From JBMHDN01 sp049889355 (GTDB taxonomy: Bacteria; Pseudomonadota; Alphaproteobacteria; Puniceispirillales; Puniceispirillaceae): a stretch of 46,239 nucleotides of DNA. Made by a program: the position numbers and the translations under genes. The notes under the pieces are model-generated. The model saw only the letters and a list, made by a program, of their open reading frames with translations. It was not told where the DNA came from and searched no databases. The stretch lies in contig JBMHDN010000022.1 in NCBI GenBank assembly GCA_049889355.1, positions 1 through 46,239 on the forward strand, read 5' to 3'. Positions 34,931-42,491 of the stretch are shown piece by piece (within the stretch, counting starts at the first letter, position 1; every line of letters begins with the position of its first letter).

Positions 34931-35632
34931 ATGGCTGACGAAGACGATATCATTCTGGCAGAACTGGACGATGATGAGCTGGTCCAGCAGATGCATGATG
35001 ACCTCTATGACGGTATGCAAGAAGAAGTCATGGAAGGGGTTAACATCCTGCTTGAGCGTGGCTGGGCACCCTATGATGTGCTGACCAAGGCGTTGGTTGA
35101 AGGCATGACGATTGTGGGTGTGGATTTCCGCGATGGTATCTTGTTCGTACCAGAAGTGCTGATGGCCGCGAATGCGATGAAGTCAGGCATGGGTATTTTA
35201 CGCCCGCTGCTGGCTGAAACAGGCGCACCACGTGTCGGTAAGATCGTCATTGGCACGGTAAAAGGCGACATCCATGATATTGGCAAGAACCTTGTCTCTA
35301 TGATGTGGGAAGGCGCAGGTTTCGAAGTGATCGATTTGGGTATCAACAACCCGGTTGAAAACTACCTCGAAGCGTTGGAAGAGCATCAGCCTGACATTCT
35401 GGGCATGTCTGCGTTGCTGACCACCACCATGCCTTACATGAAGGTCGTGATCGATGCGATGGTCGAAAAAGGCATTCGTGATGATTATATCGTACTGGTT
35501 GGTGGTGCACCGCTGAACGAAGCTTTCTCTACTTCAGTTGGTGCAGATGCATACTGCCGTGATGCGGCGGTGGCAGTGGAAACAGCCAAAGAAATGATTG
35601 CTGCGCGCCAATCTGGCGCAGCTGCGGGCTAA
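34931..35632 (+). CDS. Cobalamin-binding methyl-carrier protein (corrinoid protein)
   Basis: A 233-residue protein with a helical methylcobalamin cap domain (about 10-95) and a Rossmann-like B12 domain. The cobalt-ligand motif is Asp113-Ile-His115-Asp-Ile-Gly118 in GDIHDIGKNLV; Ser160 of MSALLTT and GG at 191-192 complete the DxHxxG-SxL-GG set. It matches the MetH B12 module and the MtbC/MttC class, here as a stand-alone protein. A GGAGA ribosome site supports the ATG at 34931; an upstream in-frame ATG lies at 34919. It begins the methyl-transfer cluster and would shuttle a methyl group between methyl-THF and a second substrate. Confidence 0.95.
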   Translation: MADEDDIILAELDDDELVQQMHDDLYDGMQEEVMEGVNILLERGWAPYDVLTKALVEGMTIVGVDFRDGILFVPEVLMAANAMKSGMGILRPLLAETGAPRVGKIVIGTVKGDIHDIGKNLVSMMWEGAGFEVIDLGINNPVENYLEALEEHQPDILGMSALLTTTMPYMKVVIDAMVEKGIRDDYIVLVGGAPLNEAFSTSVGADAYCRDAAVAVETAKEMIAARQSGAAAG

Positions 35633-35646
35633 ACGGCCCAAAACCT

Positions 35647-36258
35647 ATGACAGCGCCTTCAGGGTTGCATCTTATCGCCTGCGGGGCTTTGGCCCGAGAA
35701 TTGGTGATGATGCAAGAAAACCTCCCTGAGGGCGCTTTTTCTTTCACCTGCCTGCCAGCCTCCTGGCACAATACCCCTGAAAAAATCGTCCCGGGTCTGC
35801 GCCGTAAAATCAAAGCTGCGCGCAAGCTCAATAAGACCATCATGATTGCCTATGGCGATTGTGGGACAGGCGGGGATATTGACCGGCTGATAAAACAAGA
35901 GCAGGTCGAACGTATAGATGGCCCGCATTGCTATCAGTTTTACATGGGGGCTGATGCTTTTGATGCAGCGATGGATGATGCGCTTGGCACATTTTTTGTA
36001 ACCGATTATATGGTACGCCATTTTGAGCGGCTGATCATGCAAGGCATGGGGCTGCGCAAACACCCGCAATTACGCGATATCTATTTCGCGCATTACACAA
36101 AATTCCTCTATATCGCCCAGATTGACGATCCGCGTCTTTATAAAAAAGCCCAAGATGGCGCGGCTGAACTGGGTCTGGAATTTGCCTATGTCAACACAGG
36201 GCTTGGCGGATTGGGCCAGTTTGTTCAGGACGCCGTAAAAGAGCACACAGATACTTAA
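35647..36258 (+). CDS. DUF1638 domain protein
   Basis: A 203-residue soluble protein starting 14 bases after the corrinoid gene. Typical DUF1638 stretches are LIACGALARELV near the start, AYGDCGTGGDIDRLI, HCYQFYMG and FFVTDYMVRHFERL. Cysteines in IACG, CGTGG and HCYQF could bind a metal or cofactor. DUF1638 genes often accompany corrinoid methyltransferase genes; from memory, a member in a related marine alphaproteobacterium was tied genetically to B12-dependent methionine synthesis. Its biochemical activity is not known to me. Confidence 0.88.
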   Translation: MTAPSGLHLIACGALARELVMMQENLPEGAFSFTCLPASWHNTPEKIVPGLRRKIKAARKLNKTIMIAYGDCGTGGDIDRLIKQEQVERIDGPHCYQFYMGADAFDAAMDDALGTFFVTDYMVRHFERLIMQGMGLRKHPQLRDIYFAHYTKFLYIAQIDDPRLYKKAQDGAAELGLEFAYVNTGLGGLGQFVQDAVKEHTDT

Positions 36259-36287
36259 ACCCTCAAAAACCAGCTAAACAGGATAAG

Positions 36288-36608
36288 ATGATGGCAAGCA
36301 TTATGACACTTTACTGGCGCGATATTCCGGCCCAGGTCATTGCAGAACGTGGCCGCGGGCGCAACCGCGAACAGGCAAAAATTGAATTGCACCGCCGTTT
36401 TGCACTGGCCATTGACGAGGCCGCGATGCGTGATGGGGCCGATTCAACTGATGATTATCTGGCAGATTGGCGCCGCGGCGAGCCAGAGGCTTGCGGCGAT
36501 GATTTAGACGCCGAAGCACAGGCACGTGCCGCCCAGCTAGAGGCTGATTATCCAGCTGAACGGGTGCGCGATTTGATGGCCAATGGCGGCAGAGAACAGG
36601 CCAGCTAA
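36288..36608 (+). CDS. Small 'virulence factor' (PF13769-like) family protein
   Basis: A 106-residue protein with MTLYWRDIPAQVIAERGRGR at the front, followed by AKIELHRRFALAIDEAAMRDG, which I recognise as the family labelled 'virulence factor' in domain collections. That label comes from homologues and does not suit this setting. The protein has no signal or membrane segment and an acidic C-terminal half. It lies between DUF1638 and the MTHFR-like gene, so a role in corrinoid methyl transfer is inferred. The start is at ATG 36288, 36291 or 36303. A 13-bp repeat covers its stop codon. Confidence 0.75.
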   Translation: MMASIMTLYWRDIPAQVIAERGRGRNREQAKIELHRRFALAIDEAAMRDGADSTDDYLADWRRGEPEACGDDLDAEAQARAAQLEADYPAERVRDLMANGGREQAS

Positions 36609-36628
36609 AAAGGCCAGCTAAAAAGGCC
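36599..36628. repeat. 13-bp tandem repeat at a stop codon
   Basis: Units ggccagctaaaaa at 36599 and 36612, then ggcc. The first unit carries the TAA stop of the small PF13769-like gene (36606-36608). Confidence 0.88.
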
Positions 36629-36828
36629 TCTATAGGGTGCATGTTGTATGGTTATGCGCTCTGCACAGCTCAGAAGAAATGCATATGTCGGTATCGGACA
36701 GATGATGTGCGCATTGCGGCGATAGGTCAGGCATCCCAGATCCTATATCTGATCTCCTGATTGGCATAGGGCCCTATGGCAGATGCCAGCGCGATAAAGT
36801 GGCCAGTCTGGCAAGAGAAAGTAAGACA
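36609..36828. other. 220-base gap before the MTHFR-like gene, with a palindrome
   Basis: After the 13-bp repeat the gap holds a hairpin CAGAT-CCTAT-ATCTG and a perfect 14-bp palindrome, CATAGGGCCCTATG (36765-36778), about 50 bases before the MTHFR-like ATG. This could be an operator or a small leader structure. Its length next to the tight spacing upstream suggests a second promoter. A GTG-initiated extension of the gene to 36799 is open but unlikely. Confidence 0.5.
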
Positions 36829-37731
36829 ATGACAGTGAATATTGATGATCTGAAAAAAGCAGGTTCTGGCTGGTCTATTGAGGTCACACCTACCGGTGCG
36901 GCCAAGATTGAGAGCTTTAAGGATGTGCTGCCTGCTGGCACACATGTGAATGTGACCTTCCTGCCAGGCACAGACCCGATGGATACAATCGCTGTGGCCA
37001 AGCGTTTGCGCGATGACGGGCTTCAGCCTGTGCCGCATATTGCAGCACGCTCGCTGTCTGATAAAGACCAGCTGGATATGCTGGTGGCCAAAATGACATC
37101 TGAAGCGGCGGTAGATGAAGTGCTGGTAATTGGCGGCGGTGTGGATAATCCGGTTGGCGATTTTGACAGCTCTATGCAGGTGCTCGAAACCGGCATTTTG
37201 CAAAAACATGGCATCAAGGCGATTGGCGTATCCGGCCATCCAGAAGGCAGCCCTGATATTTCTGATCAGGCGATTGCTGATGCGCTGGGTTGGAAAAACG
37301 CGTTCGCCGAAAAAGAAGGGCTCAAGCTCTATATCGAAACACAATTTTGTTTTGAAGCAGATGCGGTACTTAACTGGGAGCGCAAAATCCGCGCAGATGG
37401 CAATAAACTGCCTATCAAAGTGGGTATCCCAGGGCCGGCTACCATCAAAACATTATTCCGTTTTGCGACGATTTCTGGCATTGGCCCATCCATGCGCTTC
37501 ATTGCCAAACAGGCCAAAAATGTGGCCAAGCTGATGACGGTTCAATCACCACATTTGCTGCTCTCTGGGCTGGCAGCTGGCAAGGCAGCAGATGAAAACT
37601 GCCTGATTGAGAGCTGGCATTATTATCCATTTGGGGGGTTCGCACGCACTGCAAAATATGCCTCGGCGATTGAGCAAGGGGCGGTAAGCCCATTGGCCAA
37701 AGGCGGCTTTGATGTAAATGAGGATGCGTAA
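36829..37731 (+). CDS. Methylenetetrahydrofolate reductase-like protein
   Basis: A 300-residue MetF-family TIM barrel. Recognisable parts are WSIEVTPTGAAKIE (position of the catalytic Glu), VPHIAARSLSDKDQLD, VLVIGGGVDNPVGDFDSS, GVSGHPEGSPDI and ETQFCFEADAV. It should interconvert methylene-THF and methyl-THF with FAD. The family branch is divergent from enterobacterial MetF (VPHIAARS instead of PHLTC-type sequence), so the direction and electron donor are open. Within this cluster it either makes methyl-THF for methionine synthesis or oxidises methyl-THF arising from demethylation. AAGAGAAAG lies before the ATG. Confidence 0.88.
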   Translation: MTVNIDDLKKAGSGWSIEVTPTGAAKIESFKDVLPAGTHVNVTFLPGTDPMDTIAVAKRLRDDGLQPVPHIAARSLSDKDQLDMLVAKMTSEAAVDEVLVIGGGVDNPVGDFDSSMQVLETGILQKHGIKAIGVSGHPEGSPDISDQAIADALGWKNAFAEKEGLKLYIETQFCFEADAVLNWERKIRADGNKLPIKVGIPGPATIKTLFRFATISGIGPSMRFIAKQAKNVAKLMTVQSPHLLLSGLAAGKAADENCLIESWHYYPFGGFARTAKYASAIEQGAVSPLAKGGFDVNEDA

Positions 37732-37794
37732 AGCACAAAGCCACAGCGCAGTGTAACACACACGATATATCAGACTGACAAAGGAACCGGTATC

Positions 37795-38697
37795 ATGACC
37801 AGAACCGTATTATCTTCACCAAATAAAGAAATCACCATTGGCTTTGATGCACCTTTTTGTGTCATTGGCGAGCGTATCAACCCGACAGGCCGCAAATTGC
37901 TGGCAGCTGAAATGGCAGAAGGCGATTACAGCCGCGTGGTCTCTGATGCCATGGCACAGGTCGAAGCTGGGGCAACCATGCTGGATGTGAATGCCGGTAT
38001 CCCTCTGGCAGACGAGCCAAAGATTCTGGCAGAATGTATCAAGCTGGTTCAGTCTATCACCGATGTGCCGCTGGCGATTGACAGCTCGATTGTTGAAGCA
38101 CTCGAAGCTGGCCTTGAAGCCTATGAAGGCAAGCCACTTGTCAATTCTGTGACCGGTGAAGAAGAACGTCTAGAAGTGGTCCTGCCGCTGGTCAAGAAAT
38201 ATGGCGCAGCTGTGGTCGCTATTTCAAATGACGAAACCGGTATCTCAGAAGATCCGAATGTGCGCTATGAAGTGGCCAAGAAAATTGTTGAGCGGGCTGA
38301 AGATTACGGCATCCCGCGTGAAGATGTGGTGGTGGACCCGCTGATCATGCCAGTGGGTGCGATCAATCTGGCTGGCCGTTCAGCTCTTGATTTGATCATC
38401 CGCCTGCGCACCGAGCTGAAAGTAAATACCACTTGTGGTGCCTCTAACATTTCTTTTGGCCTGCCAAACCGCCATGGCATGAATGCAGCCTTCTTATCGA
38501 TGGCTGCCGGGGCTGGCATGACCTCTGCTATCATGAATCCGCTGCATTCTGAAGAAATGACAGGTATCATGGGGGCAAATGTGATGAATGGTGTGGACCC
38601 GGAATGCCGCAATTGGATCAGCAAGTTCCGCGAGCCAGTGGCTGAAGGTGAGGGCGGGCGCGAGCGCCGCACAAACCGCCGCCGCCGCGCCAGCTAA
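37795..38697 (+). CDS. Methyltetrahydrofolate:corrinoid methyltransferase (pterin-binding)
   Basis: A 300-residue TIM-barrel protein equal to the folate module of MetH or to AcsE/MtvA-type methyltransferases. Motifs: VIGERINPTGRKLL, TMLDVNAGIPLADE, PLAIDSSIVEALEAGL, VVAISNDETG, and TTCGASNISFGLPNRHGMN. It would move the methyl of 5-methyl-THF to or from cob(I)alamin on the carrier encoded 2 kb upstream. The last residues form an Arg-rich tail, GRERRTNRRRRAS, absent from the catalytic fold. AAAGGAACC serves as ribosome site. Confidence 0.93.
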   Translation: MTRTVLSSPNKEITIGFDAPFCVIGERINPTGRKLLAAEMAEGDYSRVVSDAMAQVEAGATMLDVNAGIPLADEPKILAECIKLVQSITDVPLAIDSSIVEALEAGLEAYEGKPLVNSVTGEEERLEVVLPLVKKYGAAVVAISNDETGISEDPNVRYEVAKKIVERAEDYGIPREDVVVDPLIMPVGAINLAGRSALDLIIRLRTELKVNTTCGASNISFGLPNRHGMNAAFLSMAAGAGMTSAIMNPLHSEEMTGIMGANVMNGVDPECRNWISKFREPVAEGEGGRERRTNRRRRAS

Positions 38698-38794
38698 GGC
38701 AGCGGCTAGCCTGCGCTAAAAAACGGGACCGGCTTACTCTAAATATTTCTATCTGAACAGAACATCTTTTACGATCTATATGGGGGATCACCTG

Positions 38795-40822
38795 ATGGCA
38801 GAGAACAGCACGGAACCAAAAATCATTTTCACCCCTTCTGGCCGCCAAGGGCATGTGCCAGCTGGTACCAATTTGCTGACCGCAGCGCGCCAGCTGGGGG
38901 TGGATATTGATTCGGTCTGTGGTGGCCGGGCGATGTGCGGGCGCTGCCAGATTGATGTGGGCCAGGGCGCCTTTGCCAAACATGGCGTGGAATCAGGCTT
39001 AGACCATCTCTCTGAAGCCTCACCTGCCGAAGCACGCTATGCTGAAAAGCGGGGCCTCTCAGAAGGCCGCCGTCTGGCCTGCCAATGCACCATTGAAGGT
39101 GATTTGGTGATCGATGTACCCGCGACTAGCCAGGTGCATAACCAGCTGATCCGCAAAGCCGCAGATAACCGGACCATCGATTTAAAACCACCTGTGCGTT
39201 TGTGCTATATCGAAGTGCGTGAGCCTGATATGCACGAGCCGTCAGGCGATTTGCGCCGGATTATCGAAGCTTTAGAAGAACAATGGCCTGATCGCGTCCA
39301 AGGGCCGATCACCTGTCTCTTGCCAGTGATGCAACAGCTCCAACCTGTCTTGCGCAAAGGCAAATGGACAGCCACAATCGCCTTGCGCCATGGCCAGCAG
39401 ATTGTGGCCATCTGGCCTGGCCTCAAAGAACAGATTGTTGGCGCGGCTATCGATGTGGGCTCGACCACCATGTCAGCCCATTTATGTGATATGAATACAG
39501 GCGAGGTGCTGGCTTCAACCGGTATGATGAACCCGCAAATCCGCTTTGGTGAAGATCTCATGAGCCGAGTCTCTTATGGCCTGATGAATGAAGGCGGGGC
39601 TGAGGAAATGACTGTCGCGGTCCAGGACGGGCTGCAACAGCTGATCAGCGGTGCGGCAGAGCAGGCTGGTTTAACCACCAATGATGTGATGGAAGTCGTG
39701 CTGGTTGGCAATCCGGTGATGCACCATCTCTTGCTAGGGATTGATCCTATTGAATTGGGCGGTGCGCCTTTTGCGCTGGCGATTGACACGTCAACTGAAT
39801 GCCTGGCTTCTGAGTTAAACCTCAGCCTCAATAAAGGCAGCCATGTTTATGTCCTGCCTTGTATCGCAGGCCATGTGGGTGCAGATGCCGCTGGTGTGGT
39901 GCTGGCTGAAGGACCGCAAAAATCTGATGAAATCAGCCTGTTGATTGATGTGGGCACCAATGCCGAGATTGTCCTTGGCAACAGCCAGCGTATGCTGGCC
40001 GCCTCATCACCGACAGGTCCTGCTTTTGAAGGGGCGCAAATCTCATCAGGTCAGCGTGCTGCCCCTGGTGCGATTGAGCGGATTCGCATTGATAGCGAGA
40101 CCCTAGAGCCGCGCTTTGGTGTGATCGGTGTTGAGCCTTGGTCTGATGAAGATGGGTTTGATGAGAAAATCTCAGATACTGGCATTACCGGCATTTGCGG
40201 TTCAGGCATTATTGAAGCACTTGGCGAGATGTATCTGGCACGCATCATCACCGAAGATGGGATGATCGATGGCAATCTGATGGGTAAATCAGATCGGATT
40301 ATCGAAGATGGCCGGACTTTTTCTTATCGGATCAGCGAGCATGTAACCATCACTCAAAATGATGTGCGTGCTATCCAGCTGGCCAAAGCCGCACTTCATG
40401 CTGGCTTCAGGCTGCTGATGGATAAGATGGATATTGAAAAGGTTGATAAGGTGGTATTGGCAGGTGCTTTTGGCACCCATATTGACCCGAAATATGCGAT
40501 GGTGCTTGGCATGGTCCCTGATGTGAAGCTGGATAGGGTGATACCAGCTGGCAATTCAGCAGGGGCCGGTGCGCGGATGGCACTGCTCAATATCGACGCG
40601 CGTAGTGAAATTGAAAATACAGTGCGTGATATCGAGAAAATCGAAACCGCGATTGAGCCCTCATTCCAGGATCATTTTGTGCGCGCTATGGCGATTCCGC
40701 ATAAAATAGATCCCTATCCTGAGCTCAGCGCGGCAGTAGAGCTGCCCCCACGCGAGCTGACAGACAATGTGGCGAGCGCAGATAATAATCCGCAACGCCG
40801 CCGCCGCCGTCGCTCATCTTAA
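38795..40822 (+). CDS. RamA/RACo-like corrinoid reactivation protein (2Fe-2S plus ASKHA domain)
   Basis: A 675-residue protein with an N-terminal 2Fe-2S ferredoxin domain and a C-terminal ATPase of the ASKHA fold (DUF4445 type). The cluster cysteines are Cys42, Cys48 and Cys51 in VCGGRAMCGRC, with Cys96/Cys98 in LACQCTI. The ATPase half has AIDVGSTTMSAHLC, VVLVGNPVMHHLLLG, LLIDVGTNAEIVLG and VVLAGAFGTHIDP. Such proteins reduce inactive cob(II)alamin to cob(I)alamin at the expense of ATP. The C-terminus ends NPQRRRRRRSS, like its neighbour. The ATG at 38795 has GGGGA 8 bases ahead; the ATG at 38780 does not. Confidence 0.93.
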   Translation: MAENSTEPKIIFTPSGRQGHVPAGTNLLTAARQLGVDIDSVCGGRAMCGRCQIDVGQGAFAKHGVESGLDHLSEASPAEARYAEKRGLSEGRRLACQCTIEGDLVIDVPATSQVHNQLIRKAADNRTIDLKPPVRLCYIEVREPDMHEPSGDLRRIIEALEEQWPDRVQGPITCLLPVMQQLQPVLRKGKWTATIALRHGQQIVAIWPGLKEQIVGAAIDVGSTTMSAHLCDMNTGEVLASTGMMNPQIRFGEDLMSRVSYGLMNEGGAEEMTVAVQDGLQQLISGAAEQAGLTTNDVMEVVLVGNPVMHHLLLGIDPIELGGAPFALAIDTSTECLASELNLSLNKGSHVYVLPCIAGHVGADAAGVVLAEGPQKSDEISLLIDVGTNAEIVLGNSQRMLAASSPTGPAFEGAQISSGQRAAPGAIERIRIDSETLEPRFGVIGVEPWSDEDGFDEKISDTGITGICGSGIIEALGEMYLARIITEDGMIDGNLMGKSDRIIEDGRTFSYRISEHVTITQNDVRAIQLAKAALHAGFRLLMDKMDIEKVDKVVLAGAFGTHIDPKYAMVLGMVPDVKLDRVIPAGNSAGAGARMALLNIDARSEIENTVRDIEKIETAIEPSFQDHFVRAMAIPHKIDPYPELSAAVELPPRELTDNVASADNNPQRRRRRRSS

Positions 40823-40846
40823 AACCTATCTGATATCGGCAAACAT

Positions 40847-40878
40847 AAAAGGCAGCACCAATGGTGGTGCCTTTTTTG
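40847..40878. terminator. Terminator between the corrinoid cluster and ccmD
   Basis: A stem GGCAGCACC / GGTGGTGCC (40851-40871, one mismatch, 3-base loop) is followed by six T (40872-40877). It closes the plus-strand cluster. Four A before the stem on the other side may give weak activity for the convergent ccm operon. Confidence 0.82.
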
Positions 40879-40886
40879 GGCTCTTT

Positions 40887-41063
40887 TTATTTCTTTGCCT
40901 TAGCTTGTGCGGCAATCGCAGCGTCAATGCGCGCCTGCACCTGGCGTCTATGGCGTCTGGCATGCAGATACAGCCCCACCACAAAACCAAAGCTCAGCAC
41001 ATAGCAGGGCCAGATATAGCTGCCATAACCACCTAAATCCAAAAACGCAGAAAACCCGCTCAT
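40887..41063 (-). CDS. ccmD: Haem exporter protein CcmD
   Basis: A 58-residue protein with one membrane helix: MSGFSAFLDLGGYGSYIW, then a hydrophobic span, then LHARRHRRQVQARID. The GGYGxYIWPCY pattern followed by a helix and an Arg-rich stretch is typical of CcmD, which holds CcmE in the CcmABCD haem-release complex. It begins 2 bases after the ccmC stop (TGA TC ATG). A terminator lies just past its stop. Confidence 0.93.
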   Translation of the reverse strand: MSGFSAFLDLGGYGSYIWPCYVLSFGFVVGLYLHARRHRRQVQARIDAAIAAQAKAKK

Positions 41064-41065
41064 GA

Positions 41066-41824
41066 TCAGCGCCCTCTCTGAGATTGCAGCAGCAGATTTG
41101 CCAGCTTTTTTTCTGCCAGCAAGCCGTCAATGCGCATCAGCACAATCAGAATGAAGAACAGCTGAAAGCCGGCAAACATGGTAAAAAGCGGCCAGAGCAT
41201 CGCCGGATCAATTGCCACCCCGCCTGATCTCAGGATGCTGGCTGGCTGATGCAGGGTGTTCCACCAATCCACTGAAAATTTTACAATCGGCAGATTAACA
41301 ACGCCCACCAAGGCCAGAATGGCGGCAGGGCGTGCGCCGCGCTCAGGGCGTTCAAACCCATTTGCCAGCGCGATATAACCAATAAAGAAAAAGAACAAAA
41401 CCAGCATCGAAGTCAGCCGGCCATCCCAGACCCACCATGTGCCCCACATCGGCTTGCCCCAAAACGCGCCTGTCGCCAGCGTGATAAAGGCAAAACCGGC
41501 TCCAACTGGTGCCATTGCCTTTGCCGCAATATCGGCCAGCGGATGCCGCCAGACCAGATAAAACAGCGCCGCCAGCCCCAGCCCTAGATAGCTGGAAAGC
41601 GCAATCCAGGCTGCCGGCACATGCACATACATGATACGCACACTCTCCCCTTGCTGATAATCAGCTGGCGAAGCAAAAAAAGCGAGATAGAGACCAGCTG
41701 CGAACAGCAATACACAAAGCGGCTTCAGCCACGGGATGAGGCGTGCTGAAAAACGCTGAAAACGAGATGGATTTGCCAGATAATCAAACATGTTCAGAAC
41801 AACACTCAAACGCGCATTAATCAT
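41066..41824 (-). CDS. ccmC: Haem exporter protein CcmC
   Basis: Six-helix haem handling protein of about 252 residues. The tryptophan-rich WWD motif reads WGTWWVWDGRLTSML, and conserved histidines lie in YVHVPAAW and NTLHQPASI. CcmC loads haem onto CcmE. I take the ATG at 41824, which overlaps the ccmB stop by 8 bases; the ATG at 41791 (MFDYLANPSRF) is an alternative closer to family starts. The frame extends further upstream into ccmB without similarity. Confidence 0.95.
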   Translation of the reverse strand: MINARLSVVLNMFDYLANPSRFQRFSARLIPWLKPLCVLLFAAGLYLAFFASPADYQQGESVRIMYVHVPAAWIALSSYLGLGLAALFYLVWRHPLADIAAKAMAPVGAGFAFITLATGAFWGKPMWGTWWVWDGRLTSMLVLFFFFIGYIALANGFERPERGARPAAILALVGVVNLPIVKFSVDWWNTLHQPASILRSGGVAIDPAMLWPLFTMFAGFQLFFILIVLMRIDGLLAEKKLANLLLQSQRGR

Positions 41825-42491
41825 TTTCCAGATTGCTGCGCAGCCCAAAGGCAGCCACAGCGGGTGCACAAGCCAACAAAAATAAAACCATCCCACCCAG
41901 CAGCATAAGATGCGGTCTGACGGGCATATTGGTGGCTTGCGCTTCGATGGCTAATATCCCGAATATGAGGATTGGCAAGGCCAATGGCAAGACCAGAATG
42001 GCACTCAGCACAGACGCACGCCGCGCCCCTAAGGTCAGCGCCGCCATCACACTGCCAAGCAAGGTCAGCCCTGTCAGCCCGAGCGCTAGCGACAATCCCA
42101 TCACCAGATAGAGATCGCCATCTAGCCCCATCAGCCCGCCAATCACCGGTGACAGCAGCCAGAGTGGCAGCCCATGCACCAAAAGATATACTGCTGATTT
42201 CGCCAATACATAAACCGAAAGCGGCTGGCCAGAGGCAGCCAGCTGTTCAATATGGCCGGTATGCATATCATCGCTGAACAGCCTGTCAAAAGCAGGCGCA
42301 ACTGCCAGCAAGGCTGCTATCCAGAGAATAGAGCTGGCCAAGGCAGAGAGTTTTTCAGGGGCAGGCCCCACCGCAATCGGAAATAAGCTGGCAATGATCA
42401 GGAAAAAACCGAGCTGGGCCAGCCCATCTCCATAATGGCTGAGATGAAGGCGCAGCTCACGCCGGGCTGATGCGTTAAAAAAGCCCAGCAT
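41817..42491 (-). CDS. ccmB: Haem exporter protein CcmB
   Basis: A 224-residue membrane permease with six helices, partner of the ATPase CcmA. It shows the family pattern of F-IIASLFPIAVGP, a conserved RLFSDDMHTGHIEQL loop, GLPLWLLSPVIGGLMG and LLGSVMAALTLGARRASVL. Its ATG overlaps the ccmA stop by one base (TGATG), so the two are coupled. Confidence 0.95.
   Translation of the reverse strand: MLGFFNASARRELRLHLSHYGDGLAQLGFFLIIASLFPIAVGPAPEKLSALASSILWIAALLAVAPAFDRLFSDDMHTGHIEQLAASGQPLSVYVLAKSAVYLLVHGLPLWLLSPVIGGLMGLDGDLYLVMGLSLALGLTGLTLLGSVMAALTLGARRASVLSAILVLPLALPILIFGILAIEAQATNMPVRPHLMLLGGMVLFLLACAPAVAAFGLRSNLEND

Noticed and set aside
36727..37344. 205-codon open frame on the minus strand
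   Set aside because: It lies opposite the MTHFR-like gene, encodes a His/Cys/Arg-rich protein without family likeness and has no ribosome site.
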